Below are positions 6,690 through 9,550 of a stretch of 9,550 bases of DNA, in pieces (position 1 is the stretch's first letter; each line of letters opens with the position of its first letter). A program made the translations under genes and the position numbers. The DNA is from Chloroflexota bacterium (lineage in GTDB: Bacteria > Chloroflexota > Dehalococcoidia > SHYB01): positions 1-9,550 of the forward strand of contig JACQEE010000217.1 in the NCBI GenBank assembly GCA_016200725.1, read 5' to 3'. The notes under the pieces are model-generated. The model was not told where the DNA came from and made no database searches. It saw nothing but the letters and a program-made list of their open reading frames with translations.

Positions 6690-6970
6690 GCCTGTACAAC
6701 GTCCTCGTGGCCCCAGTCGTGACTGAGAAGAGCACAGCCCTGAGCGAGACCGGCAAGTACGCTTTTGAGGTCACCGGCAGCGCCAGCAAGACACAGGTGA
6801 AGGAAGCCGTACAGAAGGCGTTCGGTGTCACCGTCGAGCAGGTCAATATCATGAACGTCCGCGGGAAGATGAAACGCTTCGGCAAGCGACCGGTGATGCA
6901 GACCCCGTGGAAGAAGGCGATCGTCACGCTCAAGTCGGGCGATAAGATCGACCTCTTTGGGAACGCGTAA
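6686..6970 (+). CDS. rplW: 50S ribosomal protein L23 (uL23)
   Basis: L23 sits at the tunnel exit and is the docking site for trigger factor and SRP. The 94 residues are the normal length. The N-terminus has LVAPVVTEKST (7-17); Glu14 corresponds to E. coli Glu18, the trigger-factor contact. VNIMNVRGKMKRFGKRP (53-69) is the rRNA-binding extended loop, and WKKAIVTLKSGDKIDLF closes the fold. The start ATG shares bases with the rplD stop (ATGA) and has AAGGAG (6672-6677) at an 8-base spacing, so coupled translation with rplD is likely. Confidence 0.96.
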   Translation: MSLYNVLVAPVVTEKSTALSETGKYAFEVTGSASKTQVKEAVQKAFGVTVEQVNIMNVRGKMKRFGKRPVMQTPWKKAIVTLKSGDKIDLFGNA

Positions 6971-6982
6971 CGGAGACTCGTC

Positions 6983-7810
6983 ATGCCGCTGAAGACATAC
7001 AAGCCATACACCCCCTCCCGCCGCGGCATGACCGGCTATAGTTTTGAGGAAATTACCAAAGACAAGCCCGAGAAGTCGCTGACCAGGGCGAAGCAGAAGA
7101 ACCACGCCGGCCGGAACTTCCGCGGCAAGATCACCGTTCGTCATCGTGGCGGGGGCAGCAAACGGAGACTGCGCCAGATCGATTTCCGGCGCGAGAAGAC
7201 TGGGGCAACGGCAGTCGTACTCGCCATTGAGTACGATCCCAACCGTACGGCGCGACTGGCCCTGCTGCAGTACGCCGATGGCGAGATGCGCTACATTCTC
7301 GCGCCCATCGGGCTCAACGTAGGCGACAAGGTGGGGAACGGCCCGGGCGCCGAGATCAAGCCGGGCAACGCACTCCCAATGAAGTTGATTCCCACAGGCT
7401 CGCGCATTCACAACATCGAGATTCAGCGCGGCAAGGGCGCCCAGGTCGTGCGCTCGGCGGGTACTTCGGCACAGCTCCTGGCGAGGGAAGACGACCGCGT
7501 GCTCGTCCGTCTCCCGTCCGGAGAAATTCGCCGGTTCGACGGTGAGTGCATGGCTACGATTGGCCAGGTCGGCGACCCGGACCATAAGAACGTGGTGCTC
7601 GGCAAGGCCGGGCGCACGCGCCACCGTGGACGCCGGCCGATGGTGCGCGGCTCGGCGATGTCGCCGCGCGATCATCCCCACGGCGGCGGCGAAGGCCGCA
7701 CGGGCGTCGGTATGCCGGGTCCGAAGTCGCCGTGGGGCAAGCCCGCCCTTGGCGGAAAGACGCGACGCATGAATAAGAGCACGAAGATGATTATCAAGCG
7801 CAGGAAGTAG
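6983..7810 (+). CDS. rplB: 50S ribosomal protein L2 (uL2)
   Basis: L2 is a core 23S-binding protein needed for subunit association and for peptidyl-transferase activity. The 275 residues are the expected length. Seen here are [11 protein letters not shown] (7-17), [15 protein letters not shown] (81-95) and the near-invariant [10 protein letters not shown] (230-239), in which His231 corresponds to E. coli His229. The end contains [13 protein letters not shown] and a basic RRK terminus. The usual RGGGHKRRYR segment is [10 protein letters not shown] here, a Ser for His change at residue 59. The ATG lies 12 bases after rplW with GGAG (6972-6975) at a 7-base spacing. Confidence 0.97.
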   Translation: MPLKTYKPYTPSRRGMTGYSFEEITKDKPEKSLTRAKQKNHAGRNFRGKITVRHRGGGSKRRLRQIDFRREKTGATAVVLAIEYDPNRTARLALLQYADGEMRYILAPIGLNVGDKVGNGPGAEIKPGNALPMKLIPTGSRIHNIEIQRGKGAQVVRSAGTSAQLLAREDDRVLVRLPSGEIRRFDGECMATIGQVGDPDHKNVVLGKAGRTRHRGRRPMVRGSAMSPRDHPHGGGEGRTGVGMPGPKSPWGKPALGGKTRRMNKSTKMIIKRRK

Positions 7811-7819
7811 GGGTCGCCC

Positions 7820-8131
7820 ATGTCTAGGTCGACGAAAAAGGGACCGTTTGTACAACCGCAGTTGATGAAGCGCGTAGAAGCGGCCGCGCGTTCGCAGCAG
7901 AAGGTTGTCCTGCGCACCTGGTCGCGGGCGTCCATGATCATGCCCCAGATGGTTGGCCTGACGATTGCCGTCCACGACGGCCGGCGCCATGTGCCCGTGT
8001 TCGTCACGGAGAACATGATTGGCCACCGCCTGGGCGAGTTCGCGCCCACGCGCACGTTCCGCACGCACATTGGCCGCATCCGGACTGAGGAGACTGCCGA
8101 AGTCGCTCCCGCGTCTGAAGAGAAGAAGTAA
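7820..8131 (+). CDS. rpsS: 30S ribosomal protein S19 (uS19)
   Basis: S19 is in the 30S head, binds S13 and contributes to intersubunit bridge contacts. The 103 residues include [11 protein letters not shown] at the start, [29 protein letters not shown] through the middle (in two adjoining conserved stretches, 33-47 and 48-61), and [19 protein letters not shown] (62-80). After about residue 88 there is a Glu/Ala-rich tail that makes it about 10 residues longer than E. coli S19. AGGGG (7809-7813), overlapping the rplB stop codon, lies 6 bases before the ATG. Confidence 0.97.
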   Translation: MSRSTKKGPFVQPQLMKRVEAAARSQQKVVLRTWSRASMIMPQMVGLTIAVHDGRRHVPVFVTENMIGHRLGEFAPTRTFRTHIGRIRTEETAEVAPASEEKK

Positions 8132-8137
8132 CAAGCT

Positions 8138-8470
8138 ATGGAAGTCAAAGCGATTTCACGTAACCTCAGCGTATCGCCCAAGAAACTGGGGCCGATCGTG
8201 GCCACAGTGCGCGGCAAGCCCGTCGCCGAGGCGCTGGCGCTATTGCAGTTCATGCCGTCGCCGGTTGCCGCCGACATAGCCAAGGTCGTCAAGTCGGCTG
8301 CTGCCAACGCCGAGAACAACTATCAGTTGAATGCCGACCGCCTCCGTGTCACGAAGATAACTGCGGATGGAGGCCTCAAGTTGAAGCGATTCATGCCGAT
8401 GTCCAGAGGCCGCGCGGGTCGAGTCAACAAGCGGCATAGTCACATCACGGTTGTGGTCGAGGAGGCGTAG
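8138..8470 (+). CDS. rplV: 50S ribosomal protein L22 (uL22)
   Basis: L22 binds all domains of 23S rRNA, and its beta-hairpin lines the exit tunnel opposite L4. At 110 residues it can be aligned with E. coli L22 without gaps. Conserved features are the SPKK near residues 13-16, SAAANAENN (53-61), RVTKITADGG (70-79) and the end HSHITVVV (100-107). The tunnel hairpin reads LKRFMPMSRGRAGRVNKR (82-99); relative to E. coli it has Met at 88 (Arg) and Arg at 90 (Lys). The ATG is 6 bases after rpsS, preceded by a purine-rich GAAGAGAAGAAG that can serve as a Shine-Dalgarno. Its 3' end also supplies the ribosome binding site of rpsC. Confidence 0.97.
   Translation: MEVKAISRNLSVSPKKLGPIVATVRGKPVAEALALLQFMPSPVAADIAKVVKSAAANAENNYQLNADRLRVTKITADGGLKLKRFMPMSRGRAGRVNKRHSHITVVVEEA
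8459..8465 (+). promoter_or_regulatory. Shine-Dalgarno fixing the TTG start of rpsC
   Basis: GAGGAGG, embedded in the last codons of rplV, is the strongest Shine-Dalgarno-like sequence noticed in the window. It sits 6 bases before TTG at 8472-8474, whose reading frame gives the canonical S3 start [10 protein letters not shown]. The upstream TTG at 8451 would add WSRRRSL-type residues not seen in S3 and would place this site inside the gene. Confidence 0.85.
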
Positions 8471-8471
8471 T

Positions 8472-9203
8472 TTGGGTCACAAAGTTCATCCCATCGGGTT
8501 CCGCCTGGGAGTCATCAAGGACTGGCATGCCAAGTGGTACGCCGGTAAGCAGGAGACGTTCCGTAACCTGCTCCTGGAGGATGCCAAGTTCCGCAGGCTG
8601 ATCAAGGCGAAGTACCCGGATGCGGGCATCGCGCGCATCGAGATTGAGCGTGGCGCCCACGAAGTAGTGGTAACGATCCACACGGCGCGTCCCGGCATCG
8701 TGATTGGCCGCGGAGGCCAGCGCGTTGAAGAGATCCGCAAAGAACTGGAGAAGGAAACCGAACGTCGCGTCCGCATCAATATCATGGAAGTGCGCCAGCC
8801 GGAGTTGGACGCCTATCTCGTGGCGCGCAATATCGCTGACCAGATCGAGCGGCGCCTGGCGTATCGCCGGGCCATCAAGCAGGCAGTGCAGCGCTCGATG
8901 CAGGCGGGAGCGAAGGGCGTGAAAGTAAACCTCGCCGGGCGGCTCGGCGGCTCGGAAATCGCGCGGCGCGAGAAGGCGCTCGATGGCCAGGTACCGCTCC
9001 ACACGCTCCGTGCCGACATCGACTTTGGCATCGCCGAGGCCCACACCGCCATGGGTCAGGTCGGCGTAAAGGTATGGATCAATCGTGGCGAAATCCTGCC
9101 CAAGCGACGCGAGCAGGCTGCCGATGCGACTGAGGGCGGCTTGGGTCCGCTAGAGCTCCGCGAGCAGGGAACGGAAGCGAATGCTGCAACCCAAGCGAGT
9201 TAA
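8472..9203 (+). CDS. rpsC: 30S ribosomal protein S3 (uS3)
   Basis: S3 lies at the mRNA entry channel of the 30S subunit and takes part in unwinding mRNA. With the TTG start the protein is 243 residues. [13 protein letters not shown] opens it; a KH domain with the GxxG loop IGRGG (78-82) follows; the basic patch [10 protein letters not shown] (131-140) keeps the residues matching E. coli Arg131, Arg132 and Lys135. [22 protein letters not shown] (174-184) and [16 protein letters not shown] (198-212) mark the C-terminal domain. The last 30 residues form a variable tail. The start lies 1 base after the rplV stop and the 3' end overlaps rplP by 23 bases, so all three are probably translated in a coupled way. 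Confidence 0.97.
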   Translation: MGHKVHPIGFRLGVIKDWHAKWYAGKQETFRNLLLEDAKFRRLIKAKYPDAGIARIEIERGAHEVVVTIHTARPGIVIGRGGQRVEEIRKELEKETERRVRINIMEVRQPELDAYLVARNIADQIERRLAYRRAIKQAVQRSMQAGAKGVKVNLAGRLGGSEIARREKALDGQVPLHTLRADIDFGIAEAHTAMGQVGVKVWINRGEILPKRREQAADATEGGLGPLELREQGTEANAATQAS

Positions 9204-9550
9204 ATACCGTAAGCAGTTCCGCGGCAAGCGCCGAGGTACTGCGTGGTCGGGCCACACGCTCATGGTCGGCGAGTACGGCCTGAAAGCGATGGAGTCCCAG
9301 TGGATCACCGCGCGCCAGATCGAGGCGGCTCGGCGTGCCATCACCCACCACGTGAAGCGTGACGGCAATCTCGTCATCCGCGTGTTCCCGGACAAGCCCG
9401 TGACCAAGAAGCCACTGGAGACGCGCATGGGCAGCGGCAAAGGCGCGGTCGAGTTCTGGGTCGCCTCGGTGAAGCGGGGTAGAATCCTGTTCGAACTGAC
9501 CGGTGTGCAGGAAGATATAGCCCGCCAGGCCATGCGCCTTGCGGCGTCGA
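9181..9550 (+). CDS. rplP: 50S ribosomal protein L16 (uL16), 3' end cut by the window
   Basis: L16 binds near the A site of the 50S subunit and is incorporated late in assembly. The reading frame starts at ATG 9181 and remains open to the window edge, giving 123 residues of an expected 137-144. [19 protein letters not shown] is the standard start; [14 protein letters not shown] (41-54), [18 protein letters not shown] (67-84) and [10 protein letters not shown] (86-95) are conserved. Arg82 corresponds to E. coli Arg81, the residue hydroxylated by YcfD where that enzyme exists. The first 23 bases overlap the end of rpsC in another frame, and the purine-rich AGGGAACGGAAG just upstream provides a moderate Shine-Dalgarno. 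Confidence 0.96.
   Translation, partial: MLQPKRVKYRKQFRGKRRGTAWSGHTLMVGEYGLKAMESQWITARQIEAARRAITHHVKRDGNLVIRVFPDKPVTKKPLETRMGSGKGAVEFWVASVKRGRILFELTGVQEDIARQAMRLAAS

Noticed and set aside
6299..8134. 611-codon open frame on the minus strand across rplD-rpsS
   Set aside because: It lies opposite five well-identified ribosomal genes. Long antisense frames are common in high-GC coding DNA, and the translation shows no recognisable domain.
1..9550. tRNA genes, CRISPR arrays, insertion sequences, inverted-repeat ends or attachment sites
   Set aside because: Reading both strands I saw no cloverleaf-like sequence, regular spaced repeats, transposase motifs or long direct or inverted repeats.

Overview
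This window is a ribosomal-protein superoperon from a high-GC bacterium. Gene order, the long 'Gram-positive type' S12, the EF-G sequence and the absence of a tuf gene between fusA and rpsJ all fit Chloroflexota (Dehalococcoidia/SAR202-like). That placement is an inference from remembered family patterns, with low to moderate confidence. All recognisable genes lie on the + strand.

Layout. Bases 1-74 hold the last codons of a gene whose C-terminus resembles 4a-hydroxytetrahydrobiopterin dehydratase. Next comes a complete major-facilitator exporter of the EntS/MFS_3 type (227-1534). A 135-base gap (1535-1669) carries a good sigma70-type promoter and a perfect 9-bp leader hairpin. After it the translation genes run without a break: rpsL, rpsG, fusA (str group), then rpsJ, rplC, rplD, rplW, rplB, rpsS, rplV, rpsC and rplP (S10 group). 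The window cuts rplP.

How it works together. The 12 translation genes are tightly packed: gaps of 4-16 bases, stop/start overlaps, and only two larger spacers (101 bases before rpsG, 58 before rplD). They are therefore probably co-transcribed from the promoter before rpsL. The products are the decoding-centre protein S12, the 30S head proteins S7, S10, S19 and S3, the translocase EF-G, and 50S proteins L3, L4, L23, L2, L22 and L16. No separate S10-operon leader exists, because rpsJ starts 16 bases after fusA.

I found no new defence, mobile or metabolic system; this is mostly a conserved housekeeping locus. What deserves a second look is in the proteins and junctions: S7 lacks its usual conserved C-terminus and overlaps fusA by 34 bases; EF-G starts with residues that resemble the missing S7 tail; L4 has a roughly 100-residue Ala/Pro/Arg/Lys extension; S12, L4 and L22 carry non-consensus residues at positions linked to antibiotic response in other bacteria; and rpsC must start at a TTG.
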